A DNA stretch of 64,000 nucleotides from Limnobacter sp. Its GTDB lineage: Bacteria; Pseudomonadota; Gammaproteobacteria; Burkholderiales; Burkholderiaceae_B. The notes beneath the pieces are model-generated. The model was not told the DNA's origin, made no database searches, and saw only the letters and a list, made by a program, of their open reading frames with translations. Position numbers and translations under genes: made by a program. Below are positions 38,994-50,447 of the stretch, piece by piece. The stretch lies in contig JARWZZ010000015.1 of assembly GCA_029866125.1 (NCBI GenBank), positions 1-64,000 on the forward strand. The letters run 5' to 3'. Position 1 is the first letter of the stretch, and each line of letters begins with the position of its first letter.

Positions 38994-40184
38994 CTATGGC
39001 TTCGTCAGCGCGAAGAAGTCATAGACTTCCTCTTTCATCGCCAAAGTGTCTGCAATGCCCATTCGAATCAATTCGCGGGTGTAATTGGCTTCAAACAACA
39101 GGTAACTCATCAGTGATGACCCACTGGCCTCCGTTGCGCCAAGGGCTGACAGCAAGGTTCTAACACTTCGAGGCAAATCACGTGCGTGCTGGGCAGCCAG
39201 TTCATCAATCCGCTGTGAAGGGGAAATCACCAACAATTTAATTGGCTTTAAGGGCGTGCGGTTGGCCACGTCGGTAGGCAACAGGCCCAAGGTTTTGTTC
39301 ACACGGGTTAAGCGCTCAATGTCAGTGGACAAGCTGTCCAAAAATATGGACGCCATCGCATGGCCCGCCACCCTTGCCAAACTGGGGTACGCCCGGTCAA
39401 CCTCAGTGGCCTCGGTGTGGCGCTCGTTGATTTGGCTTGCACCAATCACCATCACACGCGAAGCCCCCAAGTGGATCGCAGGGCTAATCGGCGCAAGCTG
39501 ACGCATGGAACCGTCCCCGAAGTATTCCATCTGTCCTTCAATCTCCAACTTGGTCGCTGGAAATACAAAGGGAATCGCTGCAGAAGCCAACAAATGCTCG
39601 ACTGTGATTCTGTCCTTGATTGCCACCCGCTGGCTTCGAATCCAAGGGTCTATGTGCTCATGCGACTGGAAAAAAGTCACGCTGCGGCCCGATGAATAAC
39701 TGGACGCGCTCACTGCCAAGGCTTTGATTTTGCCCTTCTCCATCGCCTCATCCATGCGGCGGAAATGCAAAGTTTGGTGAAGCAACTCACCCAAGGGCGA
39801 ATTGTCCAGCAAGGACTTCGGGCGCTTGCGCAGCATCCAGCCAATCGACAGGGCAGACAACCAACGCGCACCAGTCCGAATCATGCCAATGGAGTCAGCC
39901 CGAAAAACCTGCTCGGAATGGAAGTTTTCCCAAACCTTCAAAATACGGTCTGTGGATTGGTAGTAGTTGCGGCCCGCACAAGCCAGTGCAGCCGCATTGA
40001 TGGCGCCAGCTGAGGTGCCACATAAAATTTTGAACGGAAAATCCAAATCACGCCGGTTTTGTTGAATAAACCATTTGGACAATTGGTGCAGCACACCCAC
40101 TTGGTAGGCAGCACGCGCGCCACCACCGGTCAGGACCAAGCCTGCCATGTCTTCTTGATTGGTGTGTGGGTGATTTTTTTCCAT
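38994..40184 (-). CDS. Patatin-like phospholipase
   Basis: GLVLTGGGARAAYQVGVL, GTSAGAINA, DGSMRQ. Confidence 0.92.
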   Translation of the reverse strand: MEKNHPHTNQEDMAGLVLTGGGARAAYQVGVLHQLSKWFIQQNRRDLDFPFKILCGTSAGAINAAALACAGRNYYQSTDRILKVWENFHSEQVFRADSIGMIRTGARWLSALSIGWMLRKRPKSLLDNSPLGELLHQTLHFRRMDEAMEKGKIKALAVSASSYSSGRSVTFFQSHEHIDPWIRSQRVAIKDRITVEHLLASAAIPFVFPATKLEIEGQMEYFGDGSMRQLAPISPAIHLGASRVMVIGASQINERHTEATEVDRAYPSLARVAGHAMASIFLDSLSTDIERLTRVNKTLGLLPTDVANRTPLKPIKLLVISPSQRIDELAAQHARDLPRSVRTLLSALGATEASGSSLMSYLLFEANYTRELIRMGIADTLAMKEEVYDFFALTKP

Positions 40185-40223
40185 GAATTCATTGTGCTCT
40201 GGAAACCCACTATCCCACAATGT

Positions 40224-40247
40224 AAAAAGGCGCCCAAAAGGCGCCTA
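40224..40247 (-). terminator. Rho-independent terminator downstream of maeB
   Basis: Minus strand AGGCGCC-TTTTG-GGCGCCT followed by TTTT. Confidence 0.85.
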
Positions 40248-40276
40248 CTTCACACATTTATGAACTTTTTACAACA

Positions 40277-42589
40277 TCAAGGATTAACCCTTTCGGAGTT
40301 TGCGTCCAAAACCGCCAGCGAAGCCATATTAACAATGCGGCGAACAGTGGCTGATGAAGTCAAAATATGCACAGGTTTGTCTGCACCCAAAAGCACAGGC
40401 CCAACCGCAATGCCGTTACCCGCCGCAGACTTTAACAAGTTGTATGAAATATTGGCTGCATCAATATTGGGGCAGACCAACAGGTTGGCCTCGCCGGTTA
40501 AAGCAGAGTCCGGCATGATGCTGCTGCGCACTGCAGCGTCAATTGCGCAATCTCCGTGCATCTCACCTTCCACTTGCAACCAAGGCGCTTGTTGGCGGAT
40601 CAGGTGCAAGGCCTCACGCATTTTCACTGCGGAAGGCTGGTTGCTTGAGCCAAAGTTAGAATGCGACAAAAGCGCAGCCTTGGGCTCGATGCCCAAGCGC
40701 ATCATTTCCTCAGCCGCCATGATTGTAATTTCAGCGATTTGCTCTGCGGTGGGGTCGTAATTGACATGCGTGTCCACCAAAAACACCTGGCGATTGGGCA
40801 ACATCAACCCGTTCATCGCGGCATAGGTGTTACATCCACTGCGGCGGCCAATCACTTGATCAACATAATGCAAATGCAGCGAATGGGTGCCAAATGTGCC
40901 GCAAATCATACCGTCGGCATGGCCTTTGGCAATCATCATAGAACCAATCAAGGTGTGGCGACGGCGCATTTCGATTTTGGCATACGCGGGGGTAACGCCC
41001 TTGCGCTTTGTCATGTCGTAATAGGCATTCCAGTACTCTTTGTAACGCGCATCGTATTCTGGATTAACCAATTCAAAATCAACACCGGCTTTGATACGCA
41101 AGCCAAAACGCTCAATACGGCGCTCAAGTACGGCGGGGCGACCAATCAAAATTGGCTTTGCCACGCCCTCGTCCACCACCACTTGAACGGCACGCAGCAC
41201 ACGCTCATCTTCCGCTTCAGCAAACACAATGCGTGATGTATTCGGGCTTTCTTCCACGCAGCGCTTGGCCACAGAGAAGATGGGCTTCATGAAAGTACCG
41301 GAGTGGTAAACAAAACGCTGAAGTTGGTCGCGGTAAGCATCCAAGTCCGCGATTGGGCGAGTGGCAACGCCGCTGTCCATTGCTGCTTGGGCTACTGCAG
41401 GTGCAATGTGCACAATCAAACGGGGGTCGAATGGTTTGGGAATCAAATACTCAGGACCAAAACTGAGGTTGTGCGAGCTGTAGGCCGATGCAACCACGTC
41501 CGATTGCTCTTTACGGGCCAGTTCAGCCACTGCGCGAACCGCCGCAATTTCCATTTCCTTGGTAATGGTGGTTGCACCCACATCCAAGGCACCACGGAAA
41601 ATGAAGGGGAAGCACAACACATTGTTGACTTGGTTCGGGTAGTCGGTGCGCCCGGTACACATCACCACGTCATCACGCACTTCTTTAACTTTCTCGGGCG
41701 TAATTTCAGGCGTGGGGTTGGCCAGCGCTAAAATCAAAGGCTTCGGGGCCATTGCCTTTACCATGTCTTGCTTTAGCACACCACCGGCGGACAGCCCCAA
41801 AAACACATCCGCATCCTTGATAATGTCAGCCAAAGTACGCCCTTCTGTTTCCTGCTCGTACTGGGCTTTGTCGGGGTCCATATTGTGGGTGCGGCCTTTG
41901 TAAACCACGCCATCAATGTCGGTCACCCAAATGTTTTTGCGGGGCAAGCCCAGCTCAACCAGCAAATCCAAACACGCCAAAGCAGCGGCCCCAGCACCCG
42001 AGGTTACAAACTTCACTTCTTTGATGCTTTTGCCAATGACTTCCAAGCCGTTCAAAATGGCTGCGCCCACCACAATTGCGGTGCCGTGCTGGTCGTCATG
42101 GAATACCGGAATCTTCATGCGGTCGCGCAATGCACGTTCGACTTTGAAGCAATCGGGCGCTTTGATGTCTTCTAGATTAATGCCACCAAAAGTGGGCTCA
42201 AGCGACTGAATAATTTCGATCAGCTTGTCAGGGTCAGATTCATTGATTTCAATGTCAAATACATCAATGCCCGCAAATTTTTTGAACAATACAGCTTTGC
42301 CTTCCATCACTGGCTTGGCGGCCAAAGGGCCAATGTTACCCAAACCCAACACAGCGGTGCCGTTGGTAATCACGCCCACCAAATTGGCGCGGGCGGTGTA
42401 GCGCATCGCAGTGCTTGGGTCTTTTTCAATTTCTTCACAGGCAGCGGCCACGCCCGGCGAATACGCCAGGGCCAAATCCCTTTGATTGATCAAACTTTTC
42501 GTGGCACTGATCTCCAACTTTCCCGGCTTGGGAAACTCGTGATATTCAAGTGCAGCTTGACGAAAGCGGGGGTCCATTGGAGTCGACAT
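40277..42589 (-). CDS. maeB: NADP-dependent malic enzyme with C-terminal phosphotransacetylase-like domain
   Basis: [27 protein letters not shown]-terminal PTA-like domain. Confidence 0.95.
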   Translation of the reverse strand: MSTPMDPRFRQAALEYHEFPKPGKLEISATKSLINQRDLALAYSPGVAAACEEIEKDPSTAMRYTARANLVGVITNGTAVLGLGNIGPLAAKPVMEGKAVLFKKFAGIDVFDIEINESDPDKLIEIIQSLEPTFGGINLEDIKAPDCFKVERALRDRMKIPVFHDDQHGTAIVVGAAILNGLEVIGKSIKEVKFVTSGAGAAALACLDLLVELGLPRKNIWVTDIDGVVYKGRTHNMDPDKAQYEQETEGRTLADIIKDADVFLGLSAGGVLKQDMVKAMAPKPLILALANPTPEITPEKVKEVRDDVVMCTGRTDYPNQVNNVLCFPFIFRGALDVGATTITKEMEIAAVRAVAELARKEQSDVVASAYSSHNLSFGPEYLIPKPFDPRLIVHIAPAVAQAAMDSGVATRPIADLDAYRDQLQRFVYHSGTFMKPIFSVAKRCVEESPNTSRIVFAEAEDERVLRAVQVVVDEGVAKPILIGRPAVLERRIERFGLRIKAGVDFELVNPEYDARYKEYWNAYYDMTKRKGVTPAYAKIEMRRRHTLIGSMMIAKGHADGMICGTFGTHSLHLHYVDQVIGRRSGCNTYAAMNGLMLPNRQVFLVDTHVNYDPTAEQIAEITIMAAEEMMRLGIEPKAALLSHSNFGSSNQPSAVKMREALHLIRQQAPWLQVEGEMHGDCAIDAAVRSSIMPDSALTGEANLLVCPNIDAANISYNLLKSAAGNGIAVGPVLLGADKPVHILTSSATVRRIVNMASLAVLDANSERVNP

Positions 42590-42736
42590 GGCGGTTTCTC
42601 TGGTTAAAATAGTCGGCGAAGCCCTAAATTATAGGCGCAGACCGGGACAAGCCTCATAGGGATTTCCACAAATGACCTTAAGGATTTCAGTCGCCCCCCA
42701 ATCGGCAACCCCACTTTTCACCCAAAGTAGTAAAAA

Positions 42737-43915
42737 ATGCTGAAACTTTCACACCTTAGCCAGCAGGTTCAACCCTTCCATGTGATGGAACTTGTCAAGA
42801 AGGCCGAGGGAATCACCCAAGCGGGTCACGACGTGATTCACCTGTCAATTGGTGAGCCCGATTTTCCCATTCCCAGTTTGGTCAGCAGTGCCTTTCAGGA
42901 GGCAATTTCAAACACCAACACCCGGTACACCAACGCCTTGGGGCTTTGGCCTTTGCGTGAGGCAATTGCACAACACTATTGGGATACATTTCAAGTGAAG
43001 GTGGATGCAAGCCAAGTGGTGGTTACCGCAGGGTCTTCAGCCGCATTGAATTACGCCTGCTTGGCCTTGGTCAACCCGGGTCAAGAAGTGCTGCTGCCCG
43101 ACCCTGGCTACCCCTGTAACAAAACTTTTGTCCAAATTGCTGGGGGCGTTCCGCGCCCAATTGAGACATCCAGCGCGCAAAACTTTCAGCCCACCAGCCA
43201 GCAAGTGGAAGCTTTGTGGTCCGACAACACCGCCGGGCTTTTGCTGGCCTCCCCATCGAATCCAACCGGAACCCGAATTCAGACCGCCGCACTGGCCCAA
43301 ATTGCAGAGCTAACGGCACGCAAAAATGGCTTTTTAATCATGGATGAGATTTATCAATCCCTGTGCTACGGCAGCCCTGCACACAGCATTATGCAAATTA
43401 TAGGTGCACCCAGCGACAAAAACGGGGTTGTGGTGGTCAACAGTTTTTCGAAGTATTTTGGTATGACAGGGCTGCGCTTGGGCTGGATGGTTGTGCCGCC
43501 GCACCTGCTTAGCAGCATCGAAAAGCTGGCGCAAAACCTGGCCATATGCCCCAGCACCCCAGCCCAATGGGCTGCATTGGCCTGCTTTAAACCAAACACT
43601 TTGGATGAATGTGAACGCAGGCGGCTGGTGTTTTCTGAAAGGCGGGACTTCCTGCTGAAAGCCCTTCCGCAAGTCGGCCTGCACCTAAGCTCCAACCCCG
43701 AAGGCGCTTTTTACCTTTATCTGCCATCACCCTACGACAGTGACCCCTTTTGCACCGACCTACTGGAAAAAGCCCATGTGTGTGCAGTCCCAGGGAAAGA
43801 CTTCTCTGAAGTTGACGGCAACAAGATGTTTAGAATTTCTTACGCCAATTCCATGGACAATTTGGTGCGGGCAGTGGAACGAATCGAGAAATTCATGAAT
43901 GGTTTGCCCAACTAA
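42737..43915 (+). CDS. PLP-dependent class I/II aminotransferase
   Basis: HLSIGEPDFPIPSLV..ASPSNPTGT..NSFSKYFGMTGLRLGW. Confidence 0.93.
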   Translation: MLKLSHLSQQVQPFHVMELVKKAEGITQAGHDVIHLSIGEPDFPIPSLVSSAFQEAISNTNTRYTNALGLWPLREAIAQHYWDTFQVKVDASQVVVTAGSSAALNYACLALVNPGQEVLLPDPGYPCNKTFVQIAGGVPRPIETSSAQNFQPTSQQVEALWSDNTAGLLLASPSNPTGTRIQTAALAQIAELTARKNGFLIMDEIYQSLCYGSPAHSIMQIIGAPSDKNGVVVVNSFSKYFGMTGLRLGWMVVPPHLLSSIEKLAQNLAICPSTPAQWAALACFKPNTLDECERRRLVFSERRDFLLKALPQVGLHLSSNPEGAFYLYLPSPYDSDPFCTDLLEKAHVCAVPGKDFSEVDGNKMFRISYANSMDNLVRAVERIEKFMNGLPN

Positions 43916-43936
43916 AAGCCGTACACCACAATGCAA

Positions 43937-43970
43937 AAAAGCCCACCGTCTCCGACACGGCGGGCTTTCT
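43937..43970. terminator. Bidirectional terminator between convergent genes
   Basis: AAAGCCCaCCGT-loop-ACGGcGGGCTTT. Confidence 0.85.
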
Positions 43971-43985
43971 TGAGCACAACTTAAA

Positions 43986-44822
43986 TTAAGACATTTCTGG
44001 GTGTTTGGCTGTGTCCGCAACCACCAAGCCACTTCGGTACACTTGGTCGATTTTCGCTTTCAAGCCCAAAACTTTTTGCGGGTAACCGCGGTCATTGCCT
44101 GACACTGCGGCACCAACGTACCAACGCAAACCTGCTTGCACAGACCCTGCGCGCTTGGTGTACTCACGAATAATTTGCGCGCCAACACGCATATTCATTT
44201 CAGGATTCAGTGCCGACCAATCTTCACCATCAGACAGTTCTTCAAACTTGTCTTTGTGAATGTGCGCCATGATTTGCATCAAACCTTTGGCGCCCACTGG
44301 GCTGGCTGCAAATGGGTTGTACGACGATTCAACACCCATCACTGCAAGTATCAAAGTGGGGTCAACACCCTCTTCTTTACCCACTACAAACGCAAGCCTA
44401 ACCAAAGATTCAACTGCTTCATTTGACACGCGGAAGCGGCCCGACAAGTACTTCACCACATCGCGTTGACCGCGAGACAGTGGCTTGGCATCATCCGACA
44501 AGCTGTACGACACGGGCACAGCAGAGCCACCTGATCTTTCTTTGTTCGCTAACTTGGCAGCCTCAATGCGCTGCAACCATTCGGAGCCACCAATGGCCAA
44601 ACCTGTATTCAGCAGGTCCAACTCAGAAGCAAAAACCCGTTGAACAGGTTCCGAAAAAAACACTTTGGAACGTAGATCCTCATTGACGCCCACAGCAACA
44701 GTGAATGTTGTAATGGCTGCCAGAGTCACTACTCCGGTGATTGAAAGTGCTTTTCCAAGCTTGCGGGCAATTGAAGATGTCCCATCAAGCGAGAGCGTGC
44801 TTTCGTTCTGACGATCACTCAT
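43986..44822 (-). CDS. Lytic transglycosylase (SLT domain)
   Basis: [31 protein letters not shown] at 44822 preceded by TTGGAGG. Confidence 0.92.
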   Translation of the reverse strand: MSDRQNESTLSLDGTSSIARKLGKALSITGVVTLAAITTFTVAVGVNEDLRSKVFFSEPVQRVFASELDLLNTGLAIGGSEWLQRIEAAKLANKERSGGSAVPVSYSLSDDAKPLSRGQRDVVKYLSGRFRVSNEAVESLVRLAFVVGKEEGVDPTLILAVMGVESSYNPFAASPVGAKGLMQIMAHIHKDKFEELSDGEDWSALNPEMNMRVGAQIIREYTKRAGSVQAGLRWYVGAAVSGNDRGYPQKVLGLKAKIDQVYRSGLVVADTAKHPEMS

Positions 44823-45110
44823 GCGACCTCCAATGCTACGCAAACGTAAAACTTAGAACGTTGTTTGACTTAGCGGTGCTTCCGTCACACTGTCAGAGTT
44901 GTGCCGGAGAGTTCTGCAAGTGGCGTTGTCTCCACTACACTTGCACTCGTTTGATTGATCCCGACCAATTCGGTCTGGGTCAACCTCGATAGTTCTGATT
45001 CGAGAGTTCCTCGTCTTCAGGCAAAACGGATGTTATGGAAGCTACGGCCTTAGGTCAATCCGAAATCTGGTAGAGTCTTTCTAATGATTTCAGGTAATTA
45101 GGCGAAAACC

Positions 45111-45126
45111 ACGCTATAGCTAGCGT
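45111..45126. promoter_or_regulatory. Inverted repeat upstream of ubiD
   Basis: ACGCTA-TAGC-TAGCGT. Confidence 0.4.
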
Positions 45127-45213
45127 TCCGCAGACCTTAATCTCCTTCTAAAAATTGTAAACAATGTTTAAATTTGTGACTCATTTTTACAACTCACACC
45201 AATTACTATAAAA

Positions 45214-46797
45214 ATGCAGTACAAAAGCCTACGCGACTTCATAGATTTACTTTATAAATCAGGCGAATTGGTCCGAGTGCCCGAATCCGTCAGTCCAGTG
45301 CTGGAAATGACCCACCTGTGCGACCGAGTTTTACGAGCAGAAGGTCCGGCCCTGCTCTTCGACGCGCCCAACGGATACAAGTTCCGTGTCCTTGGTAACC
45401 TGTTTGGAACGCCCAAGCGCGTGGCCATGGGCATGGGTGCATCCAACACCCAAGCCCTTCGGGAAATTGGCAAAACGCTGGCCTACCTCAAGGAGCCCGA
45501 GCCCCCCAAAGGCCTGCGCGACGCCTTGGACAAGTTACCGCTGGTCAAGCAAGTGCTTTCCATGGCCCCCAAGGAGCTATCCAGCGGACCCTGCCAAGAA
45601 ATTCGCATCGAAGGCGACGATGTTGACCTTAACAGCATTCCAATTTGGACCTGTTGGCCGGACGATGCAGCACCACTCTTAACTTGGGGACTTGTCGTCA
45701 CACGTGGCCCCAACCGCAAACGCCAAAACCTAGGCATCTACCGCCAACAGCAAGTCGGCAAAAACCGGCTGATTATGCGTTGGCTGGCACACCGCGGCGG
45801 CGCTTTGGATTTTCGGGAATTTGCGCTGAAAAACCCTGGCCAGCCCTTCCCAATGTCCGTGGTACTGGGCTGCGACCCGGCCACCATTCTGGGCGCGGTA
45901 ACCCCAGTGCCAGACACCCTGTCGGAATACCAATTTGCTGGTTTGCTGCGCGGCAGCCGCACTGAACTGGTGAAATGCCTCGGCAACGACTTGCAGGTAC
46001 CCGCCCAAGCCGAAATGGTTTTGGAGGGTCATATTTACCCAGCAGACCACCCCAAAGTCAGAGGGGCACGCGGCAACCGAGCCATGGGCCAAGTGCCCAC
46101 TTTGCGTGAAGGGGTTACGATTTTGCGCGACCCGCCCCCAATTCCCAAAGCACTTGAAGGCTGGGACTGCGCTTTGGAAGGCCCATACGGCGACCACACC
46201 GGTTACTACAACGAGCAAGACTGGTTCCCGGTATTCACGGTGGACCGCATCACCATGCGGCCCGATGCCATTTATCACTCCACCTACACTGGCAAACCGC
46301 CGGACGAACCTGCCGTGTTGGGCGTGGCCTTGAATGAAGTGTTTGTGCCTATCCTGCAAAAGCAGTTTCCAGAAATCGTAGACTTTTACCTTCCACCCGA
46401 AGGTTGCAGCTACCGCATGGCCGTCATTTCCATGAAGAAGGCCTACGCTGGCCACGCCAAGCGGGTCATGATGGGCACTTGGAGTTTTTTGCGGCAGTTT
46501 ATGTACACCAAGTACATCGTGGTGGTGGATGACGATGTAAACGCACGCGACTGGAAAGAAGTGATTTGGGCCATCACCACCCGCATGGACCCGGTACGGG
46601 ACACCGTGCTGATTGAAAACACACCCATCGACTACTTGGATTTTGCTAGCCCAGTCAGTGGTTTGGGTGGGAAAATGGGCTTGGATGCCACCAACAAATG
46701 GCCAGGTGAAACCAATCGGGAATGGGGCCGAAACATTGTTCCCGCGCCTGAATTGAACGCGCGGGTTGAAGAACTGCTGAGTCGCTTGGGGATGTAG
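45214..46797 (+). CDS. ubiD: UbiD family decarboxylase
   Basis: [46 protein letters not shown]. Confidence 0.95.
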   Translation: MQYKSLRDFIDLLYKSGELVRVPESVSPVLEMTHLCDRVLRAEGPALLFDAPNGYKFRVLGNLFGTPKRVAMGMGASNTQALREIGKTLAYLKEPEPPKGLRDALDKLPLVKQVLSMAPKELSSGPCQEIRIEGDDVDLNSIPIWTCWPDDAAPLLTWGLVVTRGPNRKRQNLGIYRQQQVGKNRLIMRWLAHRGGALDFREFALKNPGQPFPMSVVLGCDPATILGAVTPVPDTLSEYQFAGLLRGSRTELVKCLGNDLQVPAQAEMVLEGHIYPADHPKVRGARGNRAMGQVPTLREGVTILRDPPPIPKALEGWDCALEGPYGDHTGYYNEQDWFPVFTVDRITMRPDAIYHSTYTGKPPDEPAVLGVALNEVFVPILQKQFPEIVDFYLPPEGCSYRMAVISMKKAYAGHAKRVMMGTWSFLRQFMYTKYIVVVDDDVNARDWKEVIWAITTRMDPVRDTVLIENTPIDYLDFASPVSGLGGKMGLDATNKWPGETNREWGRNIVPAPELNARVEELLSRLGM

Positions 46798-46807
46798 CTT
46801 AAGCAGT

Positions 46808-46840
46808 CGCTTGGGCAGCTAAGCCCAAGCGTTGGTTTTT
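46808..46840. terminator. Rho-independent terminator downstream of ubiD
   Basis: CGCTTGGGC-AGCTAA-GCCCAAGCG then TTGGTTTTT. Confidence 0.9.
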
Positions 46841-46860
46841 AAACCATCGACTTTTTTTGG

Positions 46861-47247
46861 TCAGTCCTGCTTGGTACCGCGTGTTTTGTACCAATAGGTT
46901 GCAGCAGCCAGCACCAGCGCTGCAATTGCTGCCTTTCCGCCCGCGCTTGCAAGGTTCGGTCTGTAACGCAGCAAGGCCGTGGACGCCAAACCACTTAGGA
47001 TTGGATATGCACCCAAAAATTTGCTGAAAAACGGCGAAATGGCAAAGCCAATCGGCCCGAGTGATTTCACATTGCGCCGACCTAGCCACGCGCCCACCCT
47101 CTGAAGCAACGGCAACCAAGTCATACTTTGGCGGGCTTGCCCCACATGCATGCCCAATTCCATACGCTCCATTTGGGCCTTCATCATCAGCAATTCTTTT
47201 TTGGCTTCCCATTGATCAAAGGGTTGACTCATTGTGGGTTGACTCAT
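46861..47247 (-). CDS. Small membrane-associated hypothetical protein (YqjK-like position)
   Basis: Intact ORF directly downstream of and overlapping the YqjE-like gene. Confidence 0.65.
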   Translation of the reverse strand: MSQPTMSQPFDQWEAKKELLMMKAQMERMELGMHVGQARQSMTWLPLLQRVGAWLGRRNVKSLGPIGFAISPFFSKFLGAYPILSGLASTALLRYRPNLASAGGKAAIAALVLAAATYWYKTRGTKQD

Positions 47248-47750
47248 GATGCTTCACCTTCAGACTTGGCTTGGGATTGAGATTGCGAAGTGAACGACAT
47301 CACCGCTTCTTGTACAGCCAACTTGTCTCGGCCCAACTCAGCAACAGTGGCTTCAAACAAAGGTGGGAATGTACTCATAATGTCTTTAACTCGCCTGAGG
47401 CAATACAGGCCAGCAATCAAATAACAAACGGCTACGACAGCAAATCCCAGTAAAGGGTGCACATCCCACAGCACATACACCAAAGCTGCACTGGCAAACA
47501 CTGAAGCAACCACCAGCAGCAATGTACACAAAATAGCCAACACCACCACACGAATGGAGGACTGGCGGGCTTGTGCCAACTCAACACCGGCCAACTCCAG
47601 CCGGGTTTGGCCCATGCCCAGCACTGTGGCCAACACCCTCAACAGTGCGGGCCCTGACTCTGGCTTAGCCACCGCTTGGCGAATCAACGGCGACCCACAA
47701 TCATGCCGAATACAAATCCGACTGCAGCGGCAATGCCTACAGCCTTCCAA
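47244..47750 (-). CDS. YqjE-like membrane protein ('phage holin family' PF07332); 5' end probably over-extended
   Basis: GQTRLELAGVELAQARQSS plus two hydrophobic segments. Confidence 0.75.
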   Translation of the reverse strand: MEGCRHCRCSRICIRHDCGSPLIRQAVAKPESGPALLRVLATVLGMGQTRLELAGVELAQARQSSIRVVVLAILCTLLLVVASVFASAALVYVLWDVHPLLGFAVVAVCYLIAGLYCLRRVKDIMSTFPPLFEATVAELGRDKLAVQEAVMSFTSQSQSQAKSEGEAS

Positions 47751-47980
47751 GGGTGGTCATGCACATAGTCATCAGTCACTTTGGCGGCGGCTTTGCTTTT
47801 TTCCATCACAGCAGATTGTGCGTCCTGCATGGCTTCCTTGGCGCGTCGCAAACTGACAACCGCACGTTCACGCAGCTCTACCGCTTTTTCACCTGACGAG
47901 GAAGCAGCAGCTTTCAACAAGTCCTCTGCGTCGCTCAGTACAATTTTCATGTCGCTAAAGAGTTTTTCGTTCTTTTCCAT
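47684..47980 (-). CDS. DUF883/ElaB-YqjD family protein
   Basis: DAEDLLKAAASSSGEKAVELRERA..DDYVHDHPWKAVGIAAAVGFVFGMIVGRR. Confidence 0.92.
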   Translation of the reverse strand: MEKNEKLFSDMKIVLSDAEDLLKAAASSSGEKAVELRERAVVSLRRAKEAMQDAQSAVMEKSKAAAKVTDDYVHDHPWKAVGIAAAVGFVFGMIVGRR

Positions 47981-48067
47981 ATTTGTCCTTTTTAGTGTGT
48001 TGTCGAGCGGTTTATGGATTGAATTTCGAGTTTATCAAACTAAACCTTTAATCCCAGCTTCGGAAGT

Positions 48068-49543
48068 TCAATCCTCTGACCCTTTGTTGTAAAGCATTTT
48101 GACCAAGTTTTCCATGGGAGTCCAAGCGTTGCCTGCATTGGCTCCTCGAACCATCACACCGATTGCCCACAGCTGCCCGTTTCTTGAGCGCACATAGCCA
48201 CCAATCGTTCTTACCCCATTCAAACTGCCCGTCTTCAAATAAGCAAATTCATCCACATTTTTCATGCGGCGAGCCATGGTGCCATCCGCCCCAGCGCGGG
48301 GCAAACTGGCAAAAAAGTCGGGAAAATCCGCGCGCCGGGCCATGTAGGCCAAATATTCTGACAAGCCCTTGGCATCAATTCGGGTCGATCTGGACAAACC
48401 CGATCCGTTTTCGAGCACCCAGCCCGGCGTGCTTACACCTTTTGAATTGAGCCAAGCCCGTACTTTTTGGTCAAACTCGCCCGGCGTGGTGGTCATCGTC
48501 AATTCCAAATGACGGGCCATGACATTGTTAGACCATTTATTAACTGTGCGAATCACCTCCGTCAGCGGCTTGCCTACATGCGTGTACAAAGCAATGGTGG
48601 TGTTGGGCGTGGCACCTGCAATCACTTCACCATTGAATTCACCACCCAATTGCTTCCAAATTTCGCGTATCCAGCTTTCCCATAACCAATCTTGCTGCGC
48701 AATACGAATGGGTAGGCGGTTCGAGCCACACCGGGTGGCGTAAGCTCCAGACACATTCACCACCACCTCGTCCTTCTGTTTTTTAAACTGAATATTAAGG
48801 CCATTTTTCCAAGCACCACATTCCCCTTTGGCAGGCGTCAAATTGGAAACAAATGCCCAATTGCTAGGCGCGTCTAGCGAGGAAACCCGCACACGCCCCT
48901 CAACCACCGAAATATCCAAACCCATTGCCCCGTGGTTCAGCAACAATGCGTCTGGCACTGCGTTGTAGGCTCGGTAGGCAGTTTCGTCGAAATCCTCCGC
49001 ATCAGCGGTGGCCTCTGTTTGGCCAGCAGCAAGAAATGCAGTGCGGTCCAACACAATAGAGCCTGATATTTTGCGCACGCCCCTGGCCCTTAGCCTTCGA
49101 AGCGATTCCCACAAATCAGAAGACAGAAAAACAGGGTCACCGCTGCCTTTGATGTACAAATTGCCGCGTAGTACGCCATTCTCGGGCTCCGCGTCTGCCA
49201 TAAAGCCGGTTTTGTAGGCAAACCCAGTGCCCAACATGTCCATAGCATAGCCCGTTGTGAACAATTTGGTGACTGAGGCTGGGTTCTGCAGATCCCTCTC
49301 GCCTTGTGCAAACGCAATTGTTCTGCGTTGGACTGTTGGCTCCACAGGCAAGGCGTATGCACTCCATTCACCTTTGGCGATGCCTTCCTTGGTGAAGCTT
49401 TGGATCAGTTCTGCCGGGAATTTGATTTCGCTCATGGCCCAAGCGGGACTTGAGAATGCCCAAGGCGCGGCTAAAACCACGGCGGGCAGCAAAGCGCGCA
49501 AAATGTGTACACGGGGGGTCAAAGCTAGAAAAAACAGAGGCAT
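48068..49543 (-). CDS. dacB: D-alanyl-D-alanine carboxypeptidase/endopeptidase (PBP4 family)
   Basis: NPASVTKLFTT (SxxK), WSNNVMARHL (SxN), LKTGSLNGV (KTG). Confidence 0.94.
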   Translation of the reverse strand: MPLFFLALTPRVHILRALLPAVVLAAPWAFSSPAWAMSEIKFPAELIQSFTKEGIAKGEWSAYALPVEPTVQRRTIAFAQGERDLQNPASVTKLFTTGYAMDMLGTGFAYKTGFMADAEPENGVLRGNLYIKGSGDPVFLSSDLWESLRRLRARGVRKISGSIVLDRTAFLAAGQTEATADAEDFDETAYRAYNAVPDALLLNHGAMGLDISVVEGRVRVSSLDAPSNWAFVSNLTPAKGECGAWKNGLNIQFKKQKDEVVVNVSGAYATRCGSNRLPIRIAQQDWLWESWIREIWKQLGGEFNGEVIAGATPNTTIALYTHVGKPLTEVIRTVNKWSNNVMARHLELTMTTTPGEFDQKVRAWLNSKGVSTPGWVLENGSGLSRSTRIDAKGLSEYLAYMARRADFPDFFASLPRAGADGTMARRMKNVDEFAYLKTGSLNGVRTIGGYVRSRNGQLWAIGVMVRGANAGNAWTPMENLVKMLYNKGSED

Positions 49544-49637
49544 TGTGTTGAAGTCTAAAAAGTAGGTGTGTTGAAGTACTTTCTAGCTTAACAGCAATGC
49601 CTCTGGTGTTTGAGCTGAGGTGTCGCTCAGGTCGCGC

Positions 49638-50327
49638 TCAGGTTGTGTTCTTAGCGCCTGCCTTGCGCTCCCAAGGCCTAGCCGGTGAATCCGACTTGGG
49701 TGTGGGCGCAGCGGCAGAACCCTCAGACGCTGCGGGTGGGCTGCCTGCTTGCGCAGGTGGCGCTAGCCCGGCGCTGGGTGCACCAGGGGCCATAGGTGCG
49801 GCAGGCGCTGCGGCCGCTGCACCTGAACCGGCTTGCCCCGGCTGCCAACGTGGACGCCCTTGACCGGCAGCAGCCTCCCCTGCGGGGGGCTGAGCCCCAC
49901 CGGGGGACCATGCCCTTGCCGAACCACCGCCTGAAGCGCCGCCAACCCCACCAGGAGCAACACCGGCAGCAACACCGGGTACCACTCCAGCCTTCGCTGC
50001 CTCGGGGGGCCCGTGGTCACCAGCGGACTCCTCTTTGGCGCCCGGTTTGTAATGGGTGCTTTGAATCACGGGCTCTACAGTTTCAATTTTATTGGCCACC
50101 ATGTAATCGTTCATGTCTCGCCAACCCTCAAACACGCCTGACTGCAAAGCCAAGGGGTTCAAGGTAAAGCAGTCCTCTAACGCCCGCCCAGAATGGCGAC
50201 AAGCAGCGCCAATGGCTTTGCTGTCTTCAATGTTCAAGCGTTTGTCCAAACCCGGGATTTGAGACAAATCGCACGAGCTGAGGATGCCGGTGGTGCCCAA
50301 CAGCATCAGGATTTTAAGTTTTCTCAT
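49638..50327 (-). CDS. Predicted lipoprotein with Ala/Gly/Pro-rich C-terminal half
   Basis: MRKLKILMLLGTTGILSSCDLSQ lipobox; low-complexity tail. Confidence 0.6.
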   Translation of the reverse strand: MRKLKILMLLGTTGILSSCDLSQIPGLDKRLNIEDSKAIGAACRHSGRALEDCFTLNPLALQSGVFEGWRDMNDYMVANKIETVEPVIQSTHYKPGAKEESAGDHGPPEAAKAGVVPGVAAGVAPGGVGGASGGGSARAWSPGGAQPPAGEAAAGQGRPRWQPGQAGSGAAAAAPAAPMAPGAPSAGLAPPAQAGSPPAASEGSAAAPTPKSDSPARPWERKAGAKNTT

Positions 50328-50447
50328 TGTGGTCTCCGACCCGGCCCAGTCGATGACATGGCCGAATCAAACAGTGTTCTCTACATAGGGAATAACGACC
50401 ACATTTGGGGAAACCTGAATCCCAATGCTAAAAATAAATCAGCAACC

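Noticed and set aside
47244-47750. 'Phage holin family' protein as a prophage sign
   Set aside because: This is the YqjE-type family next to a DUF883/YqjD-like gene; no phage genes around
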